From positions 6,202,574-6,266,573 of the forward strand of contig WARS01000050.1 in assembly GCA_008933995.1 (NCBI GenBank): 64,000 nt of DNA, in the 5' to 3' direction. Numbering within the stretch: position 1 is the first letter of the stretch; each line of letters begins with the position of its first letter. This document shows, piece after piece, positions 37,842 to 50,790 of this stretch. Below the pieces are notes generated by a model that was given only the letters and a program-made list of their open reading frames with translations, did no database searches and was not told the origin of the DNA. Both the position numbers and the translations under genes were made by a program. This stretch comes from Datnioides undecimradiatus (taxonomy: Eukaryota > Chordata > Actinopteri > Lobotiformes > Datnioididae).

Positions 37842-40800
37842 ACTTCAAATCATACATATTTCAAGGGCGGTGCTTTCTCCTGACACTGAGCTGCGGACCT
37901 GAGGAGGGTCTGAGGGAAGCGAGGATGCCGTGGAGAGCCTCTCCTGTCAATGGAAGCAGTCGCTTCTCCTCCCACAGCTGAGCTGGTGAAAAGGAGCTGC
38001 AGATAAACTGTTGAAACATTCACTGTGGCAAGGTCATGTCTGTGCGTCATGGTGAGGGTGCATGCATGTGAAGTAAAGCAGGACCTTGCTCCAATAATGT
38101 CAGTCAATGTGTGGAACTGAGGATTCATTTTCTATTTATTTTAACCATAAAGTGAAATAAATCGCCAAAAATGTAAGAAAAAAGCATTTTTCGTCCTCCT
38201 GCTGTAGTTTTAACCACCTGATACTGAAGGTTTAGAGGTTTATGATCATCCCTCGTTTAATACAACCTGTGGTTCCTACAGCTCGCATATGTGTGGGTGC
38301 GCGTGTGAGAGGGTGTGTAATTATGACCTTATGCGTTGCGCCCGGCAGATCCAAATGTGAGTGCAATTAGAGACATATCACTGAAAATCTTTGCCCACGC
38401 ATGACAGTTTTCATCACCACTTTGACACGATGAAATTAATGAACAGAATAATCAGGTGGTGTCTCCGGTGTTGGCTCAGCAATTCATTTACCTGTCTGCC
38501 AGCAGCAACGCACATATACCGCGTTGCCATTACTTTAATTGGTGTGTCATTGTCTGCACACATCATTTCACCGGCACATAAAACAAATGTTGTACCGTGC
38601 ATTGGGTGTTATTGTTTTGTAAACAGATGGCTTTTGTTTTCTTATAACACTGAATACCACTTAGATTATGTTACAAATCAAATTATGCCACAGAATTTGG
38701 CATTTAGGGTAATTCTATACAAACTTTGATATATATATATTAATTAATTAAAAATCAAATCAAATAAAAACACAGAGTTTACATTAAATACTCTCTTAAA
38801 TGACATTTTTCACCTTGTCTTGCACCGTGTTCAAAGCCTTGAATTATAGGCCGTGCTGCTGCACCGGAAACTGGTGACGACAGTCAGTTACACGTCCTCT
38901 TACAATGCAACCCAGTCATTCAGACCTGCACCCAGCCAACTGAAATCTGACCGAAAGCTGCTTGGATTACATTTTTTCCCGGAGAGGGGAAGTTAGCTAT
39001 TCCGCACCTCAACTGCAGGGAAACCTGGGGAACGCAGCAATGGTGCCAAGAGAGCTCAGGAGACATCTCGACACAGAGCACCGGCAAAAATATGATCATC
39101 CCTCGTTAACAGCCTAAAGTGTGAGCTAATTTTACTTGTGAACAGAGTGAAAGGAATATATTTAAGCAATTAGTGCTGGTGGAGTGTCATGAAAAAATAA
39201 TAGTGGGAATCACTGCTCTAAATAAAACATAAGGTAGTTAAAAAAGGGTTCATTTCTCTGCTCAAAGCACCAGCTGCCACAGTTTGGCTTGATGAAGATT
39301 GGACAGCATGTCTTGTCATTAATATCACTATTTCTCAAACTGTGGGTGGTGTGCAGGAGCGTGTGACTCTGCTTGCGTGCAAGTGTGACTGCGTTTGAGC
39401 GCGCGTGCGTATCGATGCTTGGGAGAATGGAAGCCCCCCCCCCCAGACTTTCAACACAAATACCTGTTGACCGTATCTGCGCTGCCTGATTCTGCTCATG
39501 TTAATTTAACGAGCGAATAGCGCGCACACCGGGAGGTGGTCACAGTGCATCATAAAGCTAAATGAGACTTTGTAATAGGCTGACTGAAGCAAAAGACTTT
39601 ATCAAAATCGATAAACGTAGCAGAGAGCCAAACAGAGTCGGTTTGCAAGGTTAACAGAACGTGGCCAGACAATCAATGATATATGACGACATTTGAATGA
39701 GATCAAAATCAAAATACACACAAACACACCCACACACACCAGACACTATTCTAATACGCTCATGCTGGCTGTTGGTGAGGACCCATTAATGAGACCATTG
39801 ACATCCAGCATGGACACTTTATTCCATCATGCATTGCGTTTTTTATACACATACATCATCGGCGTGAATGCAGCGTGAATGCCATTAACGTCACAGTTAA
39901 ACGTGATTCCGCTGCTGCCACACTGCTGTGAAAAACACTCAAGGTCAGACCCTTTTGTTCCTCTCCAGGAGCGTGGAAATGTAGATTTATTCTGCATAAC
40001 TAATGCATTCCTCCATTCAATATACGACCCTGCACAGTAGTGGATTGGACGTAGATATTTGTCTCAATTTACCGCTGCTTTGGCATTTCTGTTGCTTCCG
40101 TGACTGCTTATCTTACAAACCCAGAAGTGGCAGGATGTCAGATAGACAGATTTTATGTAACTGGCTTAAATACAACTTTAGCTTGCATGTGATGGCATCT
40201 TCAAAAGCGTCTTCACTGACAAAGCACTGGACATTAATGGTAGTGGAGTGTTAATTGCTTAGTTTTTTCTTTCTAGCTCCTCTAAACCTTAAATTCATCA
40301 GTCTCTTTTCTCTGCTCTTGTGCATCACATTTCTCTGGAGGGCCAACCTAACTTTAGCCTCTCATTATATGCCAGCCTATTGTCTCCGCATTGTGTCTCC
40401 CTTGCCGGTGTTGTACGTCGACAATTTATGATTGGGTCCCCGAGGACGGGTACTTAGCGCCTCAGAAAGAGTAAACACTGAGAAAGCGGACTTTAACATG
40501 CAAGAGCTGCGGTGTCCCAAGAAGGCAGGAATAACAAAAGACACATTTCAGCGTGTGCGAAACACATCTTGACGTTCAGATCATGTAGAATGATTCTAAA
40601 CATCAACATTAAGCAGTGCGGGCGTGGACGTTTCCCTCACTTCATCTGCTCTTCTCTCTTGTCGTTTGTCATGTCACCTGAGTCTCCAGGGGGCCTTTTC
40701 ACTGACAGTCGAGAACATGAATGCCACAATGCACTAAAGTCACTCATTTCTCTCCCAAGCTGTCACTTAGCACCTCCCCGAGCTCTGCCTTTGTGCCTAC

Positions 40801-41111
40801 CTGTCGGTGTTGCTGTCTGCTTGGATGTCTGTCTCTCTGTGTCCCTGTCAGAAGGTCTGTCGAAACTTTGTTTTCCACCAGCCATCACTGCCTTTATCTC
40901 ATTCCGTGTACAAGAATCACACACACACACATACACAAGCGCACACGTGTTAATCAAGTCCCTTTGTTAGAGAAGTTTTTGTGCTTATGTAAGTTAGACT
41001 GAGGAGTGCTTTGTTATCCAAAGTATGGGCACATATGAACACAAAACATCCCAGTTTCAATCCACAACCATGGAGAAGTAATACAAACCTGCTCAGGCCA
41101 GCAAAGCTTTA

Positions 41112-41134
41112 TGTGTGTGTGTGTGTGTGTGTGT
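41112..41134. repeat. (TG)11 microsatellite
   Basis: This is a short uninterrupted TG array. Confidence 0.95.
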
Positions 41135-43344
41135 CTGTGAGAAATATGCCTCGTCAGTATGAAAGCTTCACTGAAGGCAACATCAACCGTCAACATCAGA
41201 AACAAAACAAACAAGAAAAAAGAACCACAGGAGCTCATGATCCAATAAAAGTAACAAAGTAAAAAAAAACAAAAAACCCGCAGTGATTTAATGCATCATT
41301 TCAAACTGTTTCAGAGAGAGAGCCGTCTACGTTTAATAGTATTATTGGTGCTGAGAGGCAGCTAAGAAAAGTTAAGTTCAATGTCGCGTAACTTTGATTA
41401 GCACCCAGCAGCTAGAATGATCAGATGACAAAGCTGTAGAGTCGGTGGCCTGCTGGGCTGCGCGGTCGAGCTAATGCGGATCAGAACCTTGCAGGAAAAG
41501 ATGTGACAGCGTTTTCGGTTTAGAGGCGTTTTTTTTGTTTGTTTTTTTGGGTGGGGGTTAATTAATTATGTTTCCTAAACTTCGGTGCAGATGACATATC
41601 TACTCGTTTAACCTGGATTAGGGTGTCACGGTGGAAACAACCTTCAAGGTACCTTATTGGTACGTCATTTGGACTCAGCTGACGTCCTCACTCGGATTTG
41701 ACCATGTATTGTTTTTCCCATGTAAAAGGCCACTTTCATGCATTGTTAATACAGAAGGAGAGTGAGGAAACAGGGTCTTTTGACGACTGTAATAACACAC
41801 CCAAGGAAACTTCAATTTCACCTACGTGTCAATTTGGCCACGTCAACAAAGTCACACATTCTCAACAAGAGTCACATCTTTGCCTTCTAGCTGTCACTCT
41901 CTCTGCTCTTCTTCTTGTCTCCTTCCTCCTCACTTATTCTCTCTATGAGCTACCACTGTCCAGTTTGGTGTAATATTTCAGTGTCTGACATGAGGCGCAG
42001 CACCTCAGTTAATAGCTGCCGACTGCTCCTGTGAGCTATGCTTTGGGGGAAAGCAAAATTACAGGGTGCTAAGACTGACAGCCCAGGCGCAGCAGATCTT
42101 CTGCCCCCGGAGCCCCTTTTTGGCAATGAAACCCTTCTCTCAGGCGTATCAGCGTCTACACCAATATGAGCAAAGTAAACACAGGTACACGTGTACTGTA
42201 AACACTTTCACTCACTGCTGGTTTGTAATTATAGATGCCCACTCATGCAATAAAATGGCCTTAACCATGCATAAAGCAAAGCAGCAGTTTTTGTCAAACT
42301 AGCTTCTGTTGCTCTGTGGTACTTGACCACACTTGCTGAAAGGAGCCTAAGAGTTTAGGGAGTTTATCACAAAAAAACCCCATAAAAAAAACAAGAGATG
42401 TGGTGTCCATGCTACAAGAAGAGACGGAATTGAAGGATACTTGCTGAAACCAGGGAAGCCATAGTGCTCACACGCAGTGCTCGCACTCATCCTCAAAAGA
42501 CGAAGAGAAAACATTTTGTACATGGCAGGTCAGTCTCGCTTCGCTATTTTTTCCCTTGGATATCAAACAGCGAGAGGAGATTGAAGAGGCGTGAAGACAA
42601 ATGTTATTGAACAGTATGAGAGGGTAAAAAAACAACAAAAAAAACAACATAAAAAGCAGAACAAGGACAGAAAGCTGTGAGAAAGAAAGGGAGGGCATTA
42701 TGTGGGTTGTTATGAGCATGAGGCATGCAGAGAGAGGGATGGGAGACCAAGAAAAGGAGAACGGCAGCGAGTTACAGAGAGAAACCGACAGAGGACGTCC
42801 ATCAAAGCGCTGCCTTTCTGCTGTGCACAGCAGCAGACACACTGCATGGAAAGGAGACAGTTGGGGAAGAACAGGCTGCCCATTAAAAACAGAGAGAGGA
42901 GGAAAAGACAGGGGGTAAGGAGAAGTGGGAAAGAGACACGCCGGCTCTCTCTCTAGGCCCGCCGAGAGGCAATGATCAGACTCTGAGTTTAACATCAGCA
43001 GCTGATGGGCATCAGGGTCCCTCAACCCTCATATGCCTTCTCTTGTGCTACAACACTCTTCATCTCACTCCACCTTTTTCCTCTGTTCTCCCTGTTCTCC
43101 TCCCCCGCAGGCTGCTCCTGTAATTGGCTGTCCAACAGTGCTGAATCTTGCACCCTGTGTGTGCGTGCATTGGTGTGAGCGTGTGTCTACATGTGTTCGT
43201 TTCTCCATCTTATTGTGTCATCTTTCGAGCTCATCGCGATTTCATGTTTTTATGATTTTTAGACGATGACACAGAGGGGGGATCTCTTAAGTATGCTCTC
43301 TCTCGCTGGCTTTCTCTCTGTGACTTGCTCTGTCTCTCTCTCTG

Positions 43345-43372
43345 ACACACACACACACACACACACACACAC
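43345..43372. repeat. (AC)14 microsatellite
   Basis: The AC array directly follows a CT-rich run at about 43298-43343. Confidence 0.95.
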
Positions 43373-43380
43373 CAACCAGA

Positions 43381-43510
43381 TCAACAAGCTAATGCCATGT
43401 TATGCTTAATTTTCACTGGGAAGATAAAATCTAATTATGTCCTTTAATGAGCAATTATTATGACAAGTGACAGATGATGTAAGCAAACCGTGCCTCATCT
43501 TAACCCATAA
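43381..43510. promoter_or_regulatory. homeodomain/TALE-site cluster, candidate conserved element
   Basis: Within 100 bp there are five TAAT/ATTA cores (near 43389, 43406, 43431, 43444 and 43451). They are followed by GTGACAGATGAT at 43467-43478, which contains the MEIS/TALE word TGACAG. Such clustering in non-repetitive DNA is common in developmental enhancers. No conservation data were available. Confidence 0.25.
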
Positions 43511-46145
43511 AAACCTTCTTCCCATAGAAATGGAGGATGTGAGTCAGCTGAGCCACGTGGCAGCTGATACGTGAAAAAACGCGTAGAAAACATGGCTGAC
43601 ATGTGTCGGCTTGTAGCCACACACAAGCTTTTTAACTGTGCATCAGCGCGTGTAGAGCAATATGGACTGAATAATTAAAGGCGACACACACTGGCCGTGT
43701 TGTGTTATTTGACGCCATCGCAAACTGAACACATTATAAGGACTGAAGCAAATTTGGTAACATTGCAGCTTTTCTGGAACACTGATTGGGGGAAAGTCAA
43801 CTCAACAGAAACGATAAACAATGACAATAAAAAAACATTTGTGTGGACTTTAAGACAGGTAGACTGTGTGTTGTTGTTGTTGTGTAGTAGACGAGGCCCA
43901 CCATCATCGCTCCACACTCTACAACAATGTGGAAATGTGAAAATAACCATTTTAACTTATTACTTGTTTAATGTATATATGGCAAAAGCACTAACAGTAA
44001 ACAGAGAGAAGACCCTTCAGAGGTAAAGGTCCAGACTGAAACAAGTAAAAGATGAGAAGAAATAGTTATAATTAAACAGTCGAGCAGAAATGATTCCCCT
44101 CTTTTAGAAAAGTGTGAGAGTATTAGTAGAAAACAAATTAACTCACATTAAGACCCATTAGCAATGCTTTGGGAAGCGTCTGTATCGTAGGCAATAAGCA
44201 GCAGAAGTGAAAAAACCTAAACTCTTCACAGTAACCTCAGGTTAACAGGTCCAAAGCATCATTTTATCAACGCATTTTGATTCAGCGTGTTACCAGGACA
44301 ACACAATCACTTCAGAGTTCGACTTTCTGAATGCACATCAATCCAGTGTGTTGCACTGTTCTGTAACCAGAACATTTAAGCTCGTGCAAGTCAAATCAGT
44401 GATCTTTCACTCATGGAGGCCGGTTGCATTGGGGTTAGCTTGCAAGCACGAACATGTTATTTTGCGTTATTTTTAGTCAGACATAATTTTTTTTATCCAC
44501 TCCGATCAATACATGTGGTTTATCTGTGGCTCTGCACGTCTACGCAGCTGCTGTGTCTTCATTACCGGCCCAGTTTTCAAGAGATAGATATTCATTTCGT
44601 TCTTTATTCATTAGTGAAGTATAAGCTGAAGATTTGTTTGTTTTGCAAGGCTCTCGTTAGCCTGATAGCTTTTCCTCAAATTTATTATCTATCACATCTG
44701 CACACAAAGTACCTTTGTTTGTCGGGCTGGAGAGATTGATATCACTCCCGTATTTTGGCTATTTCTCATCTTACACAGTTGATCTGAACTTTTGTCAAAT
44801 CCTTGTGGGCACCAATTAAGTAATGCACATGATGAGATTCTTCATGACTGAAGATGAAGGTGGCACTGATGAACATTTACATCGTGCTATCTCTGTGAAA
44901 TACCAAATTAGCTTCATTTGCTCTGAAAATTCATTATCACAATTTGTACGTGCCAGAAAAAGGCATAAAAATCTAAATTCATCCTCCAGAGCCTTAACTG
45001 AACTGTTAATGCTTGTTACCAAATAAAACTGAAAAATGCGGAGAGACCAGGCACCCCAGGCAAACTAATATGAGGAGCTAATTACACAGCACCTCATCTA
45101 TTCCCCTCGTAACCGTGTCTCGATTTTACTTCTGAAACTTTCTCAAGCATAAAGACATTAATATCAACTCTCCGTGTGCTCTCAGCTTAAGTGCTCCTTT
45201 TTCTGCCACTTTAGCTAAGATTAAAAGCAAAAGTGAGTAAAACCTCCCCGCTCTCTCCACTCTATCTTAGTTTGTGCTATTTCCCCTTTAACTCCCCACG
45301 TCTGAATGTTCCCTAACTCCCTTTTAATGCCAATCACTTCTGTAACGACTGTCCTCGGCCGAGGCCCATGAGAGGAGGCAGTGTCTGTGAGCTCCCTCAT
45401 GCATACACATAACCAACCACACTGTGAGTATGGAGACTCCACTGAGAGTAACACGTCCTATTGAGAGTGATGTCACATACTTCCCTCCTGTGTCTGCGAA
45501 CAACAAATCACCTTCTTCCCATCTATAATACATATCGCCATCCACCACTGGAAGCTTTATCAGTTAAATACCCTCAAGTTGGAGATCCGAGGCATAACCC
45601 TATGTGTAAATTTGCTGTGCGGCTCAGAGGACACGTTGCACCGGTAAAGCGCCGATAAAAAGCTGCCATTAAAACAGCATTTGGGGCCGTTTCTTTGTAA
45701 TGAAGATGGAGGAACTGCACTCCTGACAGTGCCGGTAGATAAACAAACCTGGGCTCTATTGGAGCTTGGAGTGGTTCGAAGGTTAAAGCGGTAGAAGACA
45801 AAAAACAAAAAGACACTACATCCATGCATTTGAGCACCTTCTGCTGCAGGTATGTGCACTGAGGAAGGGTAGTGGGTATTCATGCATGTCCTTTTCAGAT
45901 ATTGAATCTTGTCGCTGCATTTTCAGGTGGAAGCTACCTTGCAGTGGAGAAAATGTATATTTCATTAATCCACAGTGGTGACCTCCTGGGTTGCTTGCCT
46001 TCATCAGGCCTGCTGCTGAATTCTAAAATGATTCTCCACAGCTACTTGCGCTGCCAGTGTGAGTAGTGGGGTAGAGGGAGGCTGTGTGGGGATATGGAGG
46101 TTGCAGGGTCATTATAGGAACGCCTCTGCTTGTGTCCGTCAATGG

Positions 46146-46146
<1 letters not shown>

Positions 46147-46206
<60 letters not shown>

Positions 46207-46225
46207 ATTTTTTTTTTTTTTTTTT
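46147..46225. repeat. (TG)28 microsatellite followed by T18
   Basis: (TG)28 at 46147-46202 is the longest perfect dinucleotide array in the window. Five bases later a T18 run begins (46208-46225). Both are expected to be highly length-variable. Confidence 0.95.
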
Positions 46226-49200
46226 ACGTTGTGCAATGGGAGTTCAAGCAAAGTGGCTCCACTACCCGGACGATCCCTTGGTGAGAAAAGCATCAGTTGA
46301 AAAGGACAATGGGATGAGCCAATAGATGTGATGGGTTATTAAGAGCTAAGGTGAAAAGGTGAGGTCAGGATCAGGACACAGAGGAACCGAAGAGGGAATC
46401 ATGGTTTTCTTCATGCTGCTGGGAAGATTGCTTTGGATTGTACTGAAGGAGCTCTTGACTTAATAAACACAGCTGTGAGTGTGTATGTGTGTTTGGGTCA
46501 TTCTGAGTATTGAATAAAAAGTGATAAAACTCTAGCTTGTGTATTAGAATATAGACTTTTCTTCTTACCAGGCACTTGTCGCAATGCAGTGAAGAAGTTT
46601 CTGCATCTGCAGCGTAGCAAATAGAGGAAAAAAAGGTACGATTTCACACAAGCATAAGGCATTCTAGATGCTTCACGTCCTGGCTCGACTTGTTTTTCCA
46701 GGAAGCCTTTCATGTGCTTAGATGTTTAAATGCACTTTTGATAAGCCAACCTGAAATTTCCCTGCATGCATGTACCCACAAGTAGATAACATTCTGCCTG
46801 TTGTGTGTTTTCATGCCAGTGATTTGACACGGGAAGTAAGCCAGTTACAACTATAGTGACACTGGAAGAACTAAAAGTAACATGTTTGCGTGCAGTGTCA
46901 CCTAAGATTAACTGACTATTGCAGGTGCTTTGTTCATTTCTTACCATAGCAAGGATAAACTCATTTTCCTTAAAAGCCTTGCAGTGAAATGGAGTTTCCT
47001 AAACAACATCAGGCCTCTGAAAGTCAAAAACTAACAAAACTCGATGGATATTTAAATGCTTTCTAAATAAAGTCTTCACAGGTAACTTTTTCTTCTTTCT
47101 CCATCACTGCATCTTCTGAAAATCCTTTTATATAACATTTAAAACTGAAAGAGGGCTGACCGTATTCATGTGCACCTTATTTCTAAGCCATTTGGACAAA
47201 TATATATATATTCTTCAATATACTCGTATCTTTTCCTGGCCTTTATTTAAACTTTTAGGCTGCTTATAATGAGGAACTCTCCAATTGTATTGCTAAAGTT
47301 TTCACTGGCAGTGTAGAAAATGAAAAATATACTGTAGATAAATAGGAACAAGTGGCAGTGCAGTTGAGATGGGGAGGATTAACCTTGAATCTCTCAACAA
47401 ACTGCTCCATTTAAGGTTGGAAAATGGCTTTGGAAGGCATTTTATGACCGGTGGGCAGGTGCTATCACCAGGATGGATGGGCCGAAGGAGAGATGCGGCG
47501 ATGGAGAGATAGAACAACAACTACTGTGTAGCTGGTCTCAGCTATAGGGCGAGATGAAATCAGCATGGAGCTTGACAGGAGTAGGATGGGATGTTAAGAA
47601 GTGGGAGTGGGGGAGGTCAGAGGGTTGAGGTGAACGGCGGCAGGGAAAGGAGGGTTGAGCGGGCAGAGTGCCCTGCTGACCACTGATAAGGATGGGTACC
47701 GGTGGGTGGTGGCGCAAAGCAGTTGTTTACCTTAAGAAGCACTCTTTCTAACAGAAAAGATACAATACAATAGAGGTGAAGGGAATATAGAGAAGTCTGT
47801 ATAAAGAAAAGAGAGTCCAGATGGTAAATGTTAATTATTTGCCTTCGCTGAAATCTTGTGATGCATTGCAAAAATAAATCCTGATTAAACATAAATCCGC
47901 CTCATTTGCAGCATTTTCACAGATTAGAGAATTGAGAATATCTCCCAATTCTTTTAGTAACAAGTAAACATGCAGGAGAAAAATCCACTGCACACACATT
48001 TTGTGGAATAATGTCTTATTCAATATCACTTGTTGTGTGATACCATTTGGACTACAATGGGATCAATGTTAGCGCTTCCATTGTTCAATTACTTTGAAAT
48101 TCTAATGCAGTCAGACAATGAGCTGCTACACCCAAGAGTTCACAGACTTGATCTAAATGAGAGTTTGGTCTTCAATTCAGTAAACCTAAATATAGGAGGT
48201 TAGATTGGGGGGTCAATTCAATTATACTCAGGCTGGCATAGTTATTGATGATCATTATAAATGGGCTAATGATGTCAAGCATCCGCTGACTGAAACAGAC
48301 TTTCCAAATGCCAGATAAAGTTGATGTTGAAGATTTTGAAACTTTACAAGGGTTTATTCGGTGATGTTGTTCAGCTAAGCAGGTAGAAAAGTGGTCCGAA
48401 ATGGTTTCTGGCCCCTGACCAGTCAGACTGGTGATCCTGAGTTGTCTGTGATAGTTAGTGCATGACATTATAAGCATGTTGGCTGCTGACCTGAACTTTC
48501 AGCACAAAGCACCATTTTCCCAAAGTAAAGCTTCAAAGAGCTGCTACATTAGTATCAATGTAAACTCTTGACATTGTAATTGACTTGATAGTCCAGTCCT
48601 GTCATCACCTCAGTGAGCTGTGTCTGCCTACACTCGCAGTAAACTGTTTTGGAGACAAACATGCATTTGACATCTCAGCTCACTTCAATTCCTCTCTCCC
48701 TGATCCACTTGGAAAACCATTGAAAAGTACTGGTCCATGGTTCATTTTGATCTGGACTGAGCACCCAGCTCTGATCAAGTCCAAAAGACTGGACCAAACA
48801 AGGCAAATGTGAAAGCATCAGTCACGATCTCAGAAACACACCTCTGACCACACACAAGAACCCCAACGACTGACGCCATATGAAGCACTGATTTGAATTC
48901 TGATACTGATTGAATTGTTTGAATTGAACCGTCTAGCTATCAGCAAATGATGCCAAATACCAAGTGTTCTGTTTGCCCTCTGTGGACTGTGGAGTTGCAG
49001 GACATAAAAAATATGCGCATAAGCCTGAGGTAACTTTAGCCAAGTGTATAAAGGTATAGCTTACAGTAGTTAATAGCGTTTGTCCAAAACAGTTCTAAAT
49101 ATTGTAATTAGGCAGCAATAAAATCTCAAGGACATTGATTTTTAACAAGTAGAGAGTACTGACACACAGGATCAGTCAAGTATGAATAGTATCCTGACAG

Positions 49201-49682
49201 TATGAACCTCCACAACCAGGTCGTTTGGTTGAGTTTTCACTCCCAAAAGTCTATCTATGAACTGCCAACCTGCTATCGTTAAAGAGTGATTCATATGAGT
49301 AAAAATAGTGGATCTGACTTCAGACATCTTGACTTGAGTTACTTTCAGTCTCCCCCTCTTGCCGGGATGTCAGACCCCAAGCATTCAGACCTGCATTAAC
49401 CTTTCTTCTTTCAAAACCACATACACCTTTATCTACGCACAGGCTGAAAAAGCAGCGAGAGTATGAGAGCATACAGGCAGAATAACAGTGCAGAGGACAT
49501 TGAGGTGGGTGGGTGAGTGAGCAGAAAGAGAGCCACTTTAACTGTTTGGGATTAGAAATAAAATATATTACCCTCAAAAAATGAAGCACATTATTGAATG
49601 GGCTCATGCATTCACAGATGAGAACTCCCAAGCAGCATGAAATATGTATCAGCCTGAGATATGGTTTTCTCTCAGAATAATA

Positions 49683-49703
49683 ATCAACGCCGTGGACAGC
49701 GCA
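49683..49703 (+). promoter_or_regulatory. possible RE1/NRSE (REST) site
   Basis: The site reads ATCAACGCCGTGGACAGCGC. It fits NTYAGMRCCNNRGMSAG with one mismatch (A for G at position 5) and also carries the GCGC extension of strong sites. A one-mismatch hit is expected about once per window by chance. Confidence 0.3.
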
Positions 49704-50694
49704 GAGCAGTAAAGACAAAATCAAATTCCACAGTCACCCGCAGACACAAAGAAAGCCTGGTCGCATCGCAGCCAATACCAGCACGGTCCTGGGGGGATTC
49801 TAAATTATGTTCCAGGGGCACTAAGTTCATGCAGGGTAGACAAAGTTGTCATTGTAACACCAACTGTGAGTCTCCAGCGGCTTCATGCTAGTTTAGCTGT
49901 CAGAAGCACTGTTTCTGCATAGAGAGCACTATGACAAATGTTTTGGGGATAATTTGCTGGAAAATGTCAAAGGTTTAAGTCTGTTTGTTTCTATCTGCTG
50001 GTGAGCCTGCGCTGTGTATTTTACACATCAATGTGCATCTGTTTACAAGACTTGTATATATTGCCACCTTGTGATGGAATACTCAGCAGTGAGATATTTG
50101 CCGATTCCCAGACATTTGCATATTCCCTGAATTACCAGTGTTATGCGCATTGCTATTCAAAGCCGCTTCGCCCGCCACCACTCTCAGGGTCACGTTGAGT
50201 TGGAAACACCATCAAATATCCACCGTTGGCAGTTTATCAACATTCTAATTCAGCATGAAAATAGCTTTCCTTTTCTTTTCAGGCTATAATTGAGATAACT
50301 GCCAGAAAGCAAATGTATAAATGATTGAATATGTACGCTGAGGGGGAAAAAAGGCAGTGTACTGTTGTAGCAGTATATTGTTAAAATCAGGAACACGGCC
50401 AAATTTGACTGGTGTTTTGCAGTCTATGATGAGCTATAAGTGACTGTTTATGAATATATAACAAAATTGTACAATTGGAAAAAGCCTGTGTGTAAACGTA
50501 AACCAGAAAAATCTATCGATATCTGAAAAAAAAGTTGTATTTGGCAATTCAGACCAGCAGTGGCTGTCTGTCATGTGATACAGTCATTACAACTGCTGTT
50601 CTCTCTGAGAGCCAACCTTCTAGTCTGCAACTTCTTGTAACTTCATCCACGTTTTCCAACTTTCAGTATAAAAGTTTGATTTGACATAGTTTAT

Positions 50695-50790
50695 CTTAAC
50701 ATCTACAAGATGGATTTTCACCAGCTTTGATATATTTATTGTCCCTGGAGGATGAATCCCAACGACTTCTCCTGCCGCTCCACCAACAGG
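50695..50790 (-). mobile_element. dispersed fish repeat fragment, copy 2
   Basis: CACCAGCTTTGATATATTTA, then TTGTCCCTGGAGGATGAATC, then CAACGACTTC is the reverse complement of the same dispersed repeat seen at 31706-31865 (GATTCATCCTCTGGGGACC side), here on the minus strand. The two window copies share mainly the GGGACCATGAAT-like core. Confidence 0.5.

Larger units (their letters stand above)
31866..38390. other. gene-free DNA with microsatellites
   Basis: No gene is supported. Beyond the repeats listed there are a G-rich run near 33324-33340, a C/CCA-rich run near 35004-35030 and a T22 run (37820-37841). A homeodomain-site pair lies at 35475-35545 (TTTAATTAG and CCTAATTAGG). Confidence 0.55.
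38391..43380. other. gene-free DNA
   Basis: No gene is supported. The 152-codon frame at 40512-40970 and the 185-codon minus frame at 42468-43025 are the longest. The second lies over GA-rich plus-strand sequence and neither has a recognisable domain. C11 lies at 39434-39444. Non-repetitive, enhancer-like texture is seen at 38500-38640 and 39480-39620. Confidence 0.5.
43511..50694. other. gene-free DNA
   Basis: I see no supported gene. Contents include a short (TTG)n run near 43868-43884, a 12-bp palindrome CCTCGGCCGAGG at 45353-45364, the longest microsatellite of the window (46147-46202) and an RE1-like site at 49683-49703. The 134-codon minus frame at 49320-49724 matches no family I know. 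Confidence 0.55.

Noticed and set aside
39193..39360. hAT-like end words (GGGAATCACTGCTCTA and CACTATTTCTCAAACTGTGGG)
   Set aside because: The two words point the wrong way to be the two ends of one element, and no duplication was found.
40512..40970. 152-codon plus-strand frame
   Set aside because: It is Cys/Ser/Leu-rich and ends in a CA-repeat-derived HTHTYT stretch; no family match.
42468..43025. 185-codon minus-strand open frame, the second-longest frame in the window after the transposase
   Set aside because: It lies over a GA-rich plus-strand stretch, is biased to Ser, Leu, Pro and Phe, and has no recognisable domain or splice sites. Stop-poor composition explains it.
44816..45026. 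Frames open on both strands at the same place (67-68 codons)
   Set aside because: Short, with no homology; could reflect a conserved non-coding block but I have no evidence.
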